Part shown: one piece after another, positions 8,333 through 17,528 of the stretch
Layout: every line of letters begins with the position of its first letter
Position numbering within the stretch: position 1 is the first letter of the stretch
Assembly (NCBI GenBank): GCA_021811925.1
Contig: JAKAPY010000003.1
Location: 1-33,869, forward strand
From: Thermoplasmata archaeon
GTDB taxonomy: Archaea > Thermoplasmatota > Thermoplasmata > Sysuiplasmatales > Sysuiplasmataceae
Length of the DNA stretch: 33,869 nucleotides
Direction of reading: 5' to 3'
The notes under the pieces: generated by a model
Told to the model about the DNA's origin: nothing
What the model saw: the letters and a program-made list of their open reading frames with translations, nothing else
Databases searched by the model: none
Translations under genes and position numbers: made by a program

Positions 8333-9517
8333 CTACTGGACTCCATGTGACATCGATTCTCTCCGCATCGAAAGGAGGAAGTGATCGCCAAGGCTGTGGA
8401 ATGGCCACCTGGTTGAGAACTTGAAGTCGACCATCTTCAGGATGTCAAAACGCCTTGAAAGCTTGGTCATATAGCCATCCATGTCCGAAGGAGGAAGAAT
8501 TACAGGAACACCAATGACCCGCTCCGTCCTGAAATACGGCGAAAATATCCTTGAGAAGCCGGGGACACTGTATGAGAATACATCCACGCAGAATCTGGAA
8601 TTGCCTTCCATTATCGGGTTTCGAAGACGTCTCAGTGCCCTGGCCGGCCTGAATGAGAGGGAATACGCAAGACTCTCAGACATGCAGTACTTGTTGAAGA
8701 CCCCGGCGACAAGCATGCCTTCATCATTCAGCAGAGAATGTATCGCCTCTGGGATTCCATCAAGACTCTGTTCACAGTTCAGGGCGCCGTATGTCGAGTA
8801 GCAGCCATCGAACAATCCGGTGCGGTTGTCCTCGCTGAGTGAGCGCAATTCGCTTGCCCTCAGTTTGACTGTAGAGAGCTTCTCGCCGAGCCCTTCCGAT
8901 TTCGCCTTCTGCTTCACTATCTCGAGCATCGATGAAGAGATGTCCACAGCTGTGATCTCGTGGCCATCGCGCAGCATTGGAATTGTCTCCATGCCCGAAC
9001 CGCATCCTATTTCGAGCAGCCTTGATTTCTTCCTGAAGGTCTGCCTCATCAGCCAGAGGGATCTTTCCCTGAGAAGCATGTTGATGCTGTTCCCGGTTAT
9101 GTGCCTGTCGTAATCCCATGATACAGAATCGAATTCCGATTCAAGCCATTTGTAGTAGTTGCCGCCAGCGCTTGCTGGAGATTCCTGCCTGCTGTCCACC
9201 CTGATAAGCCTGCCTGGTGAAGGAAACCATTTTTCAAAATCAGCCTTGCCGTACTTCGTCCTGAACCCTTCTATTGCGGCTTCCCTTGAAACCTTGTCAG
9301 TCTCAAGGACGGCCTTGAATATTCCATGTGCATCCCCTTTCCTGATATCGGCCACTCCATTCCTGAGTACGAAAGTGCACCATCGGGCATCATTGCCGGA
9401 AGCGAGGAGGTATATTGCCTCAGGGCGCTCAATGAATGAAAGCGGGACCCATCCGGTTGACGACCTTACCTCGAGAAAATCTCCGCTTGCTTGAGTGGGC
9501 GCATGCATTCTCATGCC
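8333..9517 (-). CDS. Class I SAM methyltransferase with N-terminal split-barrel-like (deazaflavin/PNPOx-type) domain
   Basis: MTase motif LLEIGCGSGMETIPMLRDGHEITAVDISSSMLE; N-terminal STGWVPLSFIERPEAIYLLASGNDARWCTFVLRNG... resembles F420/PNPOx-like barrels. ORF opens at 9619; start at 9517 favoured by a TTAATA box about 25 nt upstream. Confidence 0.75.
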   Translation of the reverse strand, partial: GMRMHAPTQASGDFLEVRSSTGWVPLSFIERPEAIYLLASGNDARWCTFVLRNGVADIRKGDAHGIFKAVLETDKVSREAAIEGFRTKYGKADFEKWFPSPGRLIRVDSRQESPASAGGNYYKWLESEFDSVSWDYDRHITGNSINMLLRERSLWLMRQTFRKKSRLLEIGCGSGMETIPMLRDGHEITAVDISSSMLEIVKQKAKSEGLGEKLSTVKLRASELRSLSEDNRTGLFDGCYSTYGALNCEQSLDGIPEAIHSLLNDEGMLVAGVFNKYCMSESLAYSLSFRPARALRRLRNPIMEGNSRFCVDVFSYSVPGFSRIFSPYFRTERVIGVPVILPPSDMDGYMTKLSRRFDILKMVDFKFSTRWPFHSLGDHFLLSMRRESMSHGVQ

Positions 9518-9669
9518 TTGACAGCGAAGGAAGGCGGCACTATTAATCTCTGCTTCAGTGCATGATGCCCGTACCTCCAGAAGCGGTGAAGGCTTCGGGC
9601 AACAGAGATAAATCCCCATATGCGGTTTGGATTTAAAGGGTGAGTCAGTCTGTGAGCAGGGATAAAATT

Positions 9670-10434
9670 ATGAAAGCGCGCAATGCCGAGCTTACGGACG
9701 TTGTGGTGAGAACATACAATTCTGATGAGTATCTTGAAGACTGTCTGGTCTCAATACTCAGGTTTGTGCCTGTCAACAGGTTGATTGTGGTGGACAGGCA
9801 CAGCGGCGACAGGACCGTTGAAATAGCGGCGGCACACAATGCCGAGGTTATCTTCGACGAAGGCGACCTCGCTTCAGCCACGTCAATCGGTATTTCTTCC
9901 GCCAGGACAAGGCTCATCCTGTTCGTTGACAGCGACGTTGTCATAGAAAGGGAAAATTTCTTCGAGAACGCTCTGAACCTTCTGGGTGAGAAAGGCACCG
10001 GGGCTGTCGTCGGCGTGGCAGTCGGGCACAGGTTTCTCTATGGACTCCCTTTAGGATTGACTCTCTTCAGAAGGGAGACTGTATCTGGTATCGTCTTTCC
10101 TGCCGGGCTTCAGGGAAGGGAGACATACTTCATCCAGCAGGAGCTCAGGAAAAGTGGACTGGCGGTCAGGTATGTTCTGGATGCAATGAAACATTACGGT
10201 GCATACCGGAGCCAGCCGAACTGGCCTGAATGGCAGGGCTCACAGGTCCGTATTGCGACGGGGGGAAGCGTTACAGAGCTCATGCGTTCATTCATTGTTG
10301 TCCTCCTCATGCATATGAACTCTGGGAAGGCGAAGAACGTCCTTTACACTCCAATATTCTGCACGAAACTGGTGAGGGGATACATTTCTCCAGACAGGTG
10401 GGGCAGGATGGACAGGAAGAAGGCCGCACACTGA
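9670..10434 (+). CDS. Family 2 glycosyltransferase
   Basis: VVVRTYNSDEYLEDCLVSILRFVPVNRLIVVDRHSGDRTVEIA...LILFVDSDVV. ORF opens at 9640; ATG 9670 fits a TTTAAA box about 35-40 nt upstream. Confidence 0.82.
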   Translation: MKARNAELTDVVVRTYNSDEYLEDCLVSILRFVPVNRLIVVDRHSGDRTVEIAAAHNAEVIFDEGDLASATSIGISSARTRLILFVDSDVVIERENFFENALNLLGEKGTGAVVGVAVGHRFLYGLPLGLTLFRRETVSGIVFPAGLQGRETYFIQQELRKSGLAVRYVLDAMKHYGAYRSQPNWPEWQGSQVRIATGGSVTELMRSFIVVLLMHMNSGKAKNVLYTPIFCTKLVRGYISPDRWGRMDRKKAAH

Positions 10435-10437
10435 ATG

Positions 10438-10455
10438 CCTGCAGCGTCATGCAGG
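10438..10455. other. Perfect 6-bp hairpin just after glycosyltransferase stop
   Basis: CCTGCA-GCGTCA-TGCAGG. Confidence 0.45.
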
Positions 10456-10514
10456 TCCAGGCGGCGAGGCTGGCATTCTTCGGGAATACAGGATAATTTT
10501 CAACAAGTGTTAAT

Positions 10515-10534
10515 AGCCGAAATGGGATTCGGCT
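10515..10534. other. Perfect 7-bp hairpin in intergenic region
   Basis: AGCCGAA-ATGGGA-TTCGGCT. Confidence 0.5.
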
Positions 10535-10565
10535 TCCTCGCCGGGTCGTCCGGGAGATTGCCGAA

Positions 10566-10778
10566 TTGAAATTATACTCCGAGTACTTTCCGATCAAATA
10601 TCTATTCTCAAATGAAGGAGTCTGCCTGGGACTTGATACAAAGAAATGTTCCTACCTCTTCCTTGCCTCAAAGAGAGGAATGATGTTCAGGAGGCGGCCC
10701 GTCGGGGACAAGGTGGTGGAAAACCTGAACTACAACATAATATCCATCGAGGATGCCATCAGAAAGGGAGGAGCCTGA
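10566..10778 (+). CDS. Small conserved-looking hypothetical protein (70 aa) upstream of primase
   Basis: MKLYSEYFPIKYLFSNEGVCLGLDTKKCSYLFLASKRGMMFRRRPVGDKVVENLNYNIISIEDAIRKGGA; no competing ORF, plausible globular composition. Confidence 0.55.
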   Translation: MKLYSEYFPIKYLFSNEGVCLGLDTKKCSYLFLASKRGMMFRRRPVGDKVVENLNYNIISIEDAIRKGGA

Positions 10779-10850
10779 GCGCGGACGACAGGGCCTGATG
10801 CAACAGACACAGCAGCATCCATATCTCAGGCAGTAGTTTTCCGTGCACTT

Positions 10851-10881
10851 TGCCAATGGAATGGCATTTTCGGAAATGCCA
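10851..10881 (+). promoter_or_regulatory. Mutually exclusive hairpins upstream of / at the start of priS
   Basis: TGCCA-ATGGAA-TGGCA (10851-10866) competes with perfect 8-bp TGGCATTT-TCGG-AAATGCCA (10862-10881). Confidence 0.4.
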
Positions 10882-10923
10882 CGAAACATGTTAAACAGGA
10901 TGCGTGAATCCCTTAAAGTGCAA

Positions 10924-12141
10924 ATGAACGATGGAGTCAAGGCAAAAACGCCGCCCGAATTGACATTCGCGGCACATCAGTTTTCGAAGTACTACTCGGT
11001 GCATCGCCTGCAGGAGGTCCCGGGACTCAAGCAGAGGGAATTCGGATTCATGTTCTTTGACAAGGGATTTGTGCACAGACATATTGGCTTCCAGAACACG
11101 GATGAACTGAGAAGATACCTGGTGGAGAGGAGCCCTGCCCATGCATACTACTCGACCGCCTACTATGAACGGCCGGATGCCAAAACTATGGCCGAAAAAG
11201 GATGGATGGGGGCGGATCTCATATTTGACCTTGACGCTGACCATGTCCGTGGATCTGAGAAGCTGCCGTACGAGCAGATGCTGGCAAGGGTCAAGGCAGT
11301 GCTGATAAAGCTGTATGACGAGTTTGTGTGCTCGGATCTGGGCTTCGGGGAAAGTGATACCGAGATAGTTTTCTCGGGGGGGCGGGGGTACCATATTCAC
11401 GCTTATGGCGAGGATGTGAAGAAGCTGGGGAGCCATGAGAGAAGGGAGATAGTCGATTATGTCACTGCCGTGGAGCTGGACCTGGATATACTCCTGTCGT
11501 CAAAGGCAATCGAGACAGAAAGGAACAGGAAACAGCTGAAAAGCACCAGGCTTCCTGCCCTCTCGGAAGGGGGCTGGTATGGAAAAACAAGAAAAGCGCT
11601 TAACATGCTTCTTGAACAGCTCCTCTCGCTACCGGAGGAAGGGGCCATCGAACTGCTTGTTTCGGCTGGCATAAAGAAAAATCAGGCTGCCCGGATTTAT
11701 CGCCAGGTCCAGGACAGGGGAGCAAGGGAAAGAATGCTCAGTGAGAACATACTCGATGCTCTTACTGACAGGGACGATGACCTGAAGCAATTCAAATCAG
11801 TGCTGCAGTCAAAAGCGGTTGAATGGCTTGGTGGCCAGACGGATGAGCCCGTCACAAGCGACACACACAGACTGATCAGATTGCCAGGTAGCCTCCACGG
11901 AAAGACTGCGCTCAAAGTAGTCTCACTGACAAGAGACCAGTTGGCAACTTTTGACCCACTGAGAGATGCCGTTCCAGATTTCGGAGAAGAGACCGTCTTG
12001 GTCCACTCTGCCAGGGAATTCGTTGCGGAACCCCTTGGAGGGCATGCATTGGCAATAAGGGAAGGGCTGAATGAAATACCTCTACCACTTGGCCTTTTCC
12101 TTATTCTGAGAAGGCAGGTTACACTCGCGCCGAAGCGGTGA
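10924..12141 (+). CDS. priS: DNA primase small (catalytic) subunit PriS
   Basis: FSKYYSVHRLQEVPGLKQREFGF, DLIFDLDADH catalytic motif, SGGRGYHIH, DTHRLIRLPGSLHG. ORF opens at 10843; ATG 10924 or 10888 is more compatible with known PriS N-termini. Confidence 0.92.
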   Translation: MNDGVKAKTPPELTFAAHQFSKYYSVHRLQEVPGLKQREFGFMFFDKGFVHRHIGFQNTDELRRYLVERSPAHAYYSTAYYERPDAKTMAEKGWMGADLIFDLDADHVRGSEKLPYEQMLARVKAVLIKLYDEFVCSDLGFGESDTEIVFSGGRGYHIHAYGEDVKKLGSHERREIVDYVTAVELDLDILLSSKAIETERNRKQLKSTRLPALSEGGWYGKTRKALNMLLEQLLSLPEEGAIELLVSAGIKKNQAARIYRQVQDRGARERMLSENILDALTDRDDDLKQFKSVLQSKAVEWLGGQTDEPVTSDTHRLIRLPGSLHGKTALKVVSLTRDQLATFDPLRDAVPDFGEETVLVHSAREFVAEPLGGHALAIREGLNEIPLPLGLFLILRRQVTLAPKR

Positions 12142-12223
12142 AGGCGATGGTCGCCCGGATTTTCCTGTGATAATTGACTGAAAATGTATTTAAAAAGCTG
12201 CCCATGATTACAGACGGCATCAA

Positions 12224-13051
12224 ATGAAAGCGATGGAGCTAGAGCACGATCCGCGTCTGGCGAGGATACTGATGACCAGGCGCATGCTTTTCAGCATACA
12301 AGGGGCATTCATAGGGCTGTTCACTTTCTATATACTGATATTGAACGGCCTGCTCCTTGCACCTCTGTTCGTGCCGCTGTATAATGCTGTGCTCCTTGGG
12401 GCCCTTGTTCTCCTCATCGTTTCTGTGGAAAGGATATTCTTCTTCAGGCTGTGCATTGTCTACGGCAAGAGGGACTCGGCCAAATTCCTGATTTCCAGGA
12501 AGAGATTCAGGAGTTCCCTTGTAGTGATCGCAATTGCAGTGCTAATATCTGCAGGCCTTGTGGTTCTTACATTTACTCCACTGCTGAACCAGTCGGGAAG
12601 CGAAAGCGGCCAGATAGGCACAATCGCGTTCCAGAGCAACAACATATTCGCCCTGAACACCGTCGGGACGGTGACGCTGACAAACCTTGGAATAAACAAC
12701 CTGACATTCTTCATAGTGAGCGCGAACGACTACTATGCGACGGGGGCGTCGGCGCAGCATGCGAATGAAAGCGCGCTGTTGCAGCTCAGCCTGAACCAGG
12801 GCAACGATTTCGTCTCGCCGGGCGGAAGCACGACGGTATCCATTCTGACCAACCTGAACACCCAGTACTTCATTGTGATTTTCCCTTCAGCAGGATCGGT
12901 GAATGTGAATTTCGTCCTGGGCATGAAATCTATGCCTTCGCTGTTCTATGCCATGCTAATGACTTTTGCCGCAATACCGGTATCTGGCTACCTTGCAGGC
13001 TATGCCAGGATACAGATGAAGGTTTTGAGACCGGCTACGATATTTGCCTGA
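12224..13051 (+). CDS. Multi-TM membrane protein with extracytoplasmic beta-type domain
   Basis: Hydrophobic helices at N- and C-termini flanking a Ser/Asn/Thr-rich ectodomain; TATA-like ATTTAAAAA about 30 nt upstream. Confidence 0.65.
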   Translation: MKAMELEHDPRLARILMTRRMLFSIQGAFIGLFTFYILILNGLLLAPLFVPLYNAVLLGALVLLIVSVERIFFFRLCIVYGKRDSAKFLISRKRFRSSLVVIAIAVLISAGLVVLTFTPLLNQSGSESGQIGTIAFQSNNIFALNTVGTVTLTNLGINNLTFFIVSANDYYATGASAQHANESALLQLSLNQGNDFVSPGGSTTVSILTNLNTQYFIVIFPSAGSVNVNFVLGMKSMPSLFYAMLMTFAAIPVSGYLAGYARIQMKVLRPATIFA

Positions 13052-13129
13052 GATGCCTTATCACGCCGGGCCGGTCCCTTGAACGAGAAAATGTTTAATT
13101 ACACAAGCGGTTAGTGAGAGGAAGACAAG

Positions 13130-13372
13130 GTGATTGCGATGAAGGCATTCGAAGTGAAGGGGACATTCAAGGCTACCGAACGTGCTTGGCAGTCGTTTAC
13201 GCTTCAGGTGGCGTCCGAGGACGGGTCAGGAGCAGAAGAAAAAGTGAAGACATTGCTTGGCAGCAGGCACAGGACACCAAGGCGTTCGATCAAGATAGAA
13301 AACATCAGGGAGATAACGGGAAAGGAGATAACCGACCCTGTTGTGAGGCACCAGGCAGGTGCTAAAACTTGA
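13130..13372 (+). CDS. rplX: Large ribosomal subunit protein L18Ae / LX
   Basis: MKAFEVKGTFKATERAWQSFTLQVASEDGSGAEEKVKTLLGSRHRTPRRSIKIENIREI: archaeal LX pattern; upstream of prefoldin alpha and ftsY as in many archaea. Confidence 0.88.
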   Translation: MIAMKAFEVKGTFKATERAWQSFTLQVASEDGSGAEEKVKTLLGSRHRTPRRSIKIENIREITGKEITDPVVRHQAGAKT

Positions 13373-13794
13373 ATGAAGAGGAGCTCAGGCAGACGCTTGG
13401 GGTCATGGACAGCCTGAAGGAGCAGGTGGAGGCACTATCAGAGCAGTTGCAGCTCATTCAGGACTCGGTGACGGATTTTTCAAGGGCGAAGGAGACTGCC
13501 AAAACATACACGACGACGGACAGTGACACAGAAATGCTCGTGTCCGTTGGAGGCGGGGTGTACCTGCCTGCAAAGATATTGAACAGCGGCAAGGGGCTCC
13601 TTTACACCGCATCGGGCTATACTTTCGAAGAGCCCATTCCAAAGATCATTGAGATTGTAGATGGAAGGATCAAGGAACTCGTGGATGCCTCACAGAAGGT
13701 GTACCAGAGGATGACGGAAATGCAGAACCAGCTCAGTTCGCTTCAGGCAATGGTGGAAGAGGAAGCAAGGAAGGAGCAGGGCCGAGTAGGTTGA
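13369..13794 (+). CDS. pfdA: Prefoldin alpha subunit
   Basis: Coiled-coil ends with central SVGGGVYLPAKI..GKGLLYTASGYTFEEP; neighbours rplX and ftsY. Confidence 0.9.
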   Translation: MNEEELRQTLGVMDSLKEQVEALSEQLQLIQDSVTDFSRAKETAKTYTTTDSDTEMLVSVGGGVYLPAKILNSGKGLLYTASGYTFEEPIPKIIEIVDGRIKELVDASQKVYQRMTEMQNQLSSLQAMVEEEARKEQGRVG

Positions 13795-13800
13795 GCAGAG

Positions 13801-14733
13801 ATGTTCACAGCCCTGAAGAAGAGACTCGGGCTCCTGAAGAATAGCGACGTCGAAGAGCTCATGGACAGCGGGCTGGGCGATCAGGGGAAGAAGATCAAGG
13901 AGGACAGCCTGCAGGACATATGCTGGGAGCTTGAAATGGCTCTCCTGGAATCGGACGTGGCTGAACCGGTTGCGGAGCAGATCATAGCCGAGTTGAAGGA
14001 CAACCTTTCCGGCAAGCGCCTGGCAAAAGGGTTTGATCTTGAGACGGCGATCGAGGGCTCGCTAAGGGACTCGGTAAGGGCCATCCTTTCCACCAATGCA
14101 GTTGATTTTTACAAAGCCGTATCCGGTGTTCCGAAGCCGGTGATCATCATGTTTGTGGGCATCAACGGGACGGGCAAGACAACCGCAATTGCAAAACTCT
14201 CCTCAATGCTCAAGGAGAAAGGAAATACGGTGATAATAGCCGCGGGGGACACGTTCAGGGCGGGTGCAATCGAGCAGCTCAAAGTCCACGGGGAAGCTCT
14301 TGACATCAGGGTTGTCTCGCACGAGCACGGGGGCGACGCGGCGGCAGTCGCGTTTGATGCCATTGACCATGCGCGGGCGAGGCACAGGGATTTCGTCCTG
14401 ATCGACACCGCGGGCCGCATGCAGACAAACAGCAATCTCATGGACGAGATGAAGAAAATAAAAAGGGTCGCAAATCCGCACTTTGTTGTTTTCGTGGGCG
14501 ACTCGCTCGCCGGCAATGACATGGTCGAACAGGCGAAGGCATTCGATGCGGCAGTCGGCATAGACATGGTCATACTGACAAAGATAGATGCTGACGCAAA
14601 AGGGGGCAGCGCACTGTCCATAGCGAAGACCGTCGGCAAGCCGATTGTGTTTCTCGGCACAGGGCAGAAGTACGGCGACCTGATGAAATTCGATGCGGAG
14701 TGGATGGCTGAAAGGCTTGTCTCGGCCTCCTGA
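13801..14733 (+). CDS. ftsY: Signal recognition particle receptor FtsY
   Basis: GINGTGKTTAIAKL, DTFRAGAIEQL, DTAGRMQTNSNLMDEMKKI, TKIDADAKGGSALS, GTGQKYGDL. Confidence 0.96.
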   Translation: MFTALKKRLGLLKNSDVEELMDSGLGDQGKKIKEDSLQDICWELEMALLESDVAEPVAEQIIAELKDNLSGKRLAKGFDLETAIEGSLRDSVRAILSTNAVDFYKAVSGVPKPVIIMFVGINGTGKTTAIAKLSSMLKEKGNTVIIAAGDTFRAGAIEQLKVHGEALDIRVVSHEHGGDAAAVAFDAIDHARARHRDFVLIDTAGRMQTNSNLMDEMKKIKRVANPHFVVFVGDSLAGNDMVEQAKAFDAAVGIDMVILTKIDADAKGGSALSIAKTVGKPIVFLGTGQKYGDLMKFDAEWMAERLVSAS

Positions 14734-14739
14734 GATATC

Positions 14740-15963
14740 TCAGGAGACGAACATGCTTGCCATCACTTCGGCGTCGGCAACCATGTTTTTCACAACAGAG
14801 TACTCGTTCGGCTGGTGGGCCATTCCATCCTCCGTGCTCCAGACTGCCGCCTGAAAACCCTTCGACCTGACTATGTTTGCGCACGTCCCGCCGCCTATGC
14901 CGACGAACATCGGCTCAATGCCCCTTACCCTCCTAATGGCTTCGGCCGTCTTGACCGATATCAGGCTGTCCTTCGACGTGGGCCCTGCCGCAACGCTCTT
15001 TCTGAAAACATCGACCGATATCTTTGCACCCGTCTGCCTTGTGAACACTTCTGCAATGCTGCGCACGTCGGAGAGTATTTTGTTGATGTTGTACGAAGGC
15101 AGTATCCTTGAGTCGATGTAGAACTCGTCGGTGCCGGGAATTGTGTTGACATTGTCAACATTTGCCATCTGCCTTGTCGGCTCGAATGTGGAGTAAGGCA
15201 CGGGATTGAAGAGGCTGTCCACTGCGGAGTATCGTGAATACAGATAGTCCCTGATGAAAACGAGAAACCTGGAAGCGGCAACCTTGGCATTTACGCCCGT
15301 GTTGGGCATGCTTGCATGAGTCTGAACCCCTTCTGTCCGTATCCGTGCCCAGAGGGAGTGCTTCTCTGCGATCTCTATCTGGTCCCCTGTCCTGCTTCCC
15401 GCGTCGGGCACCAGGAATTCGTCCCCCCTGGCAAATTTGTTTTTTGATGCGACGTATGTTATTCCCTTCTCGCTCCCGAGCTCTTCGTCGCTAACAAACG
15501 CAAGCTTGATCGACGGCGTTGTGCCTGACTGGAGGGCTGCCCGCGCGGCATAGAGCGACGCAATCAGAGACTGCCCGTTGTCTTCCGAGCCGCGCCCATA
15601 TAATTTACCGTTTTTGACAAGAGCATTGAAGGGATCTGTTTTCCACAGGGATCTGTCACCGGCCGGCACGGTGTCCATGTGTGATATTACCCACAGGAAG
15701 GGCTTTCCGCTGCCGAGCGTTGCGATGATGTTCGGCCTTCTTCCCTTCTTTGCCTTCTTGTCCGGAGCGTCGCAGCTTTCGATGCTTGTGATGCCGTTCT
15801 CCCTGAGAAGGGAGACAAGGAATTCCGCCCTGTCGTATTCACCTTCACCGGAGGACTCGGGGCCGATAGCGGGGATGGATATCATCTCGGAAAGGGAACT
15901 CACCATCTCCTTTTCGCTTGACCTTACTATTTCAATAAGTTTCCTGTCGGCTTCCATTGAGAT
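14740..15963 (-). CDS. M20-family metallopeptidase / deacylase (ArgE/DapE-like)
   Basis: ISHMDTVPAG, GRGSEDNGQS, SDEELGSEKG, FVGIGGGTCAN; ORF opens at 15978. Confidence 0.88.
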   Translation of the reverse strand: MSMEADRKLIEIVRSSEKEMVSSLSEMISIPAIGPESSGEGEYDRAEFLVSLLRENGITSIESCDAPDKKAKKGRRPNIIATLGSGKPFLWVISHMDTVPAGDRSLWKTDPFNALVKNGKLYGRGSEDNGQSLIASLYAARAALQSGTTPSIKLAFVSDEELGSEKGITYVASKNKFARGDEFLVPDAGSRTGDQIEIAEKHSLWARIRTEGVQTHASMPNTGVNAKVAASRFLVFIRDYLYSRYSAVDSLFNPVPYSTFEPTRQMANVDNVNTIPGTDEFYIDSRILPSYNINKILSDVRSIAEVFTRQTGAKISVDVFRKSVAAGPTSKDSLISVKTAEAIRRVRGIEPMFVGIGGGTCANIVRSKGFQAAVWSTEDGMAHQPNEYSVVKNMVADAEVMASMFVS

Positions 15964-16031
15964 GACCAAGGTTGGCAACGCCTGTCCCGCAATAAGCTTT
16001 CCCGTGCGTGTGCCCGTTTGTCAGGACGAAT

Positions 16032-16526
16032 TCAGGTTATCCTGGGGGGCTTTTCGACAACAACCCTGTCTACGGCAACACCGAGTTCTTTCATGAGTTC
16101 GATTCCCATGTGCTCCGGATAATCTTCACAGTATACAACCCGCCTAATGCCTGCATTGACAATCATTTTAGCGCAGGTGTTGCAGGGTAGGATCGTCGAG
16201 TAGATTGTGGCGTCGAGTGCACCCGGCCCGGCCTGTATGATCGCGTTCTGCTCGGCATGCGCCACGGTGCGTATTTCCATTTTCGTACCTGAGGGTATCT
16301 GCAAAATGTCGCGGATGCATCCGATTTCCTCGCAGTGCTTCATACTGCGGGGGTTTCCATTGTATCCGCTGCTCACAATGTGGTTCATATCATTGACTAT
16401 CACTGCGCCAATCTGCCTGCCGTTTCGGATGCAGGTGCTCCTCTCCGAAATTACATAAGCCAGCTTCATGTAGTATGTGTCTCTCGGTGTCCTGAACTTC
16501 CTTTGATCGCCCTGCTTGACTGCCAT
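16032..16526 (-). CDS. Deoxycytidylate (dCMP) deaminase family
   Basis: Zinc deaminase motifs VAHAEQNAI and LPCNTCAKMI; YMKLAYVISERSTCIRNGRQIGAVIV. Confidence 0.9.
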   Translation of the reverse strand: MAVKQGDQRKFRTPRDTYYMKLAYVISERSTCIRNGRQIGAVIVNDMNHIVSSGYNGNPRSMKHCEEIGCIRDILQIPSGTKMEIRTVAHAEQNAIIQAGPGALDATIYSTILPCNTCAKMIVNAGIRRVVYCEDYPEHMGIELMKELGVAVDRVVVEKPPRIT

Positions 16527-16640
16527 CCGAAATTCCCTATCCGTGACGGTGATATATAACTAAGCGGACTGAACGGGAAGAAGACAGGCTGGATAATGGA
16601 TCCGTGCACAGTAATATAGGCGAAACTCATCGGAGTAGCG

Positions 16641-17528
16641 ATGCCGGAAGAGCATGAAACTCTGTGGGACTGGATCAAGCCTTTGCTGGCCGCACTCATT
16701 GGTACTGGACTGATTCTGGGGGGCTTGTTCCTATACACGGGCAACTGGCCCCCGATGTCGGTGGTCTCTTCAGACAGCATGCAGCACAGCTCTACGGTCG
16801 CAGACTTCGGGGTCCTGAACATCGGGGATGTTGTTTTGGTAAAGAAGGTGACTTCGGCATCACAGGTTACCACTTACGTGGCCGGCCAGGAGTCCGGCTT
16901 CTCCAGCTACGGTGAATTCGGAAACGTGATCATATACAACAGTCACGACATCAACCAGCACCCATACCTCGTCCCACCTGTAATCCACAGAGCAATCCTG
17001 TACCTCCAGTACAACGCGAGCGGTGGCGGTTATGACGTCCCTTCCCTTCTGCAACTGCCGTTTTCCCAGTGGTATGTTGTGGGGCCGGCGGCGCAGTCTC
17101 ACGACATATACAATGTAAAGGGCAATATCATAATCAAGGATGTGGGATACCCTGGCACACCTGTTTACATTCCGATAAGCAACTTCGTAGGAAAGGCGAA
17201 CTACAGCGGATTCATAACCATGGGGGACCACAATCATGCGTTTTGGGGTGAAAACGCAACAGACCAGTCAGTGGGTATAAACCCACTTCCCGTAAAGCTC
17301 CAGTGGATTGTCGGAATTGCGGAAGGCTATCTGCCGTATGTCGGTCTCATAAAGCTGGAGCTTACACCGCATAGTATTCCGTCCGGCCAGGCGCCTGCCG
17401 CAAACAGCGTATACGCGCTTGTTTTGATTCTCACTGCCATCGTGGCCGTCCCCTTAGCCTCGGAACTCGTATTGTACATCCGCGGAGAGCGTAGGGATCG
17501 CGAGCAGGGGAAGAAGAAATCAGATTAA
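16641..17528 (+). CDS. Archaeal/ER-type signal peptidase I (Ser/His type)
   Basis: VVSSDSMQHSS, NIGDVVLVKKV, PVIHRAILY (His-containing box), FITMGDHNHAFWG; N- and C-terminal TM segments. Confidence 0.85.
   Translation: MPEEHETLWDWIKPLLAALIGTGLILGGLFLYTGNWPPMSVVSSDSMQHSSTVADFGVLNIGDVVLVKKVTSASQVTTYVAGQESGFSSYGEFGNVIIYNSHDINQHPYLVPPVIHRAILYLQYNASGGGYDVPSLLQLPFSQWYVVGPAAQSHDIYNVKGNIIIKDVGYPGTPVYIPISNFVGKANYSGFITMGDHNHAFWGENATDQSVGINPLPVKLQWIVGIAEGYLPYVGLIKLELTPHSIPSGQAPAANSVYALVLILTAIVAVPLASELVLYIRGERRDREQGKKKSD

Noticed and set aside
9122-9145. GAATCG...CGATTC inverted repeat resembling a tRNA T-arm
   Set aside because: Lies inside the methyltransferase coding sequence with no surrounding cloverleaf; likely chance.
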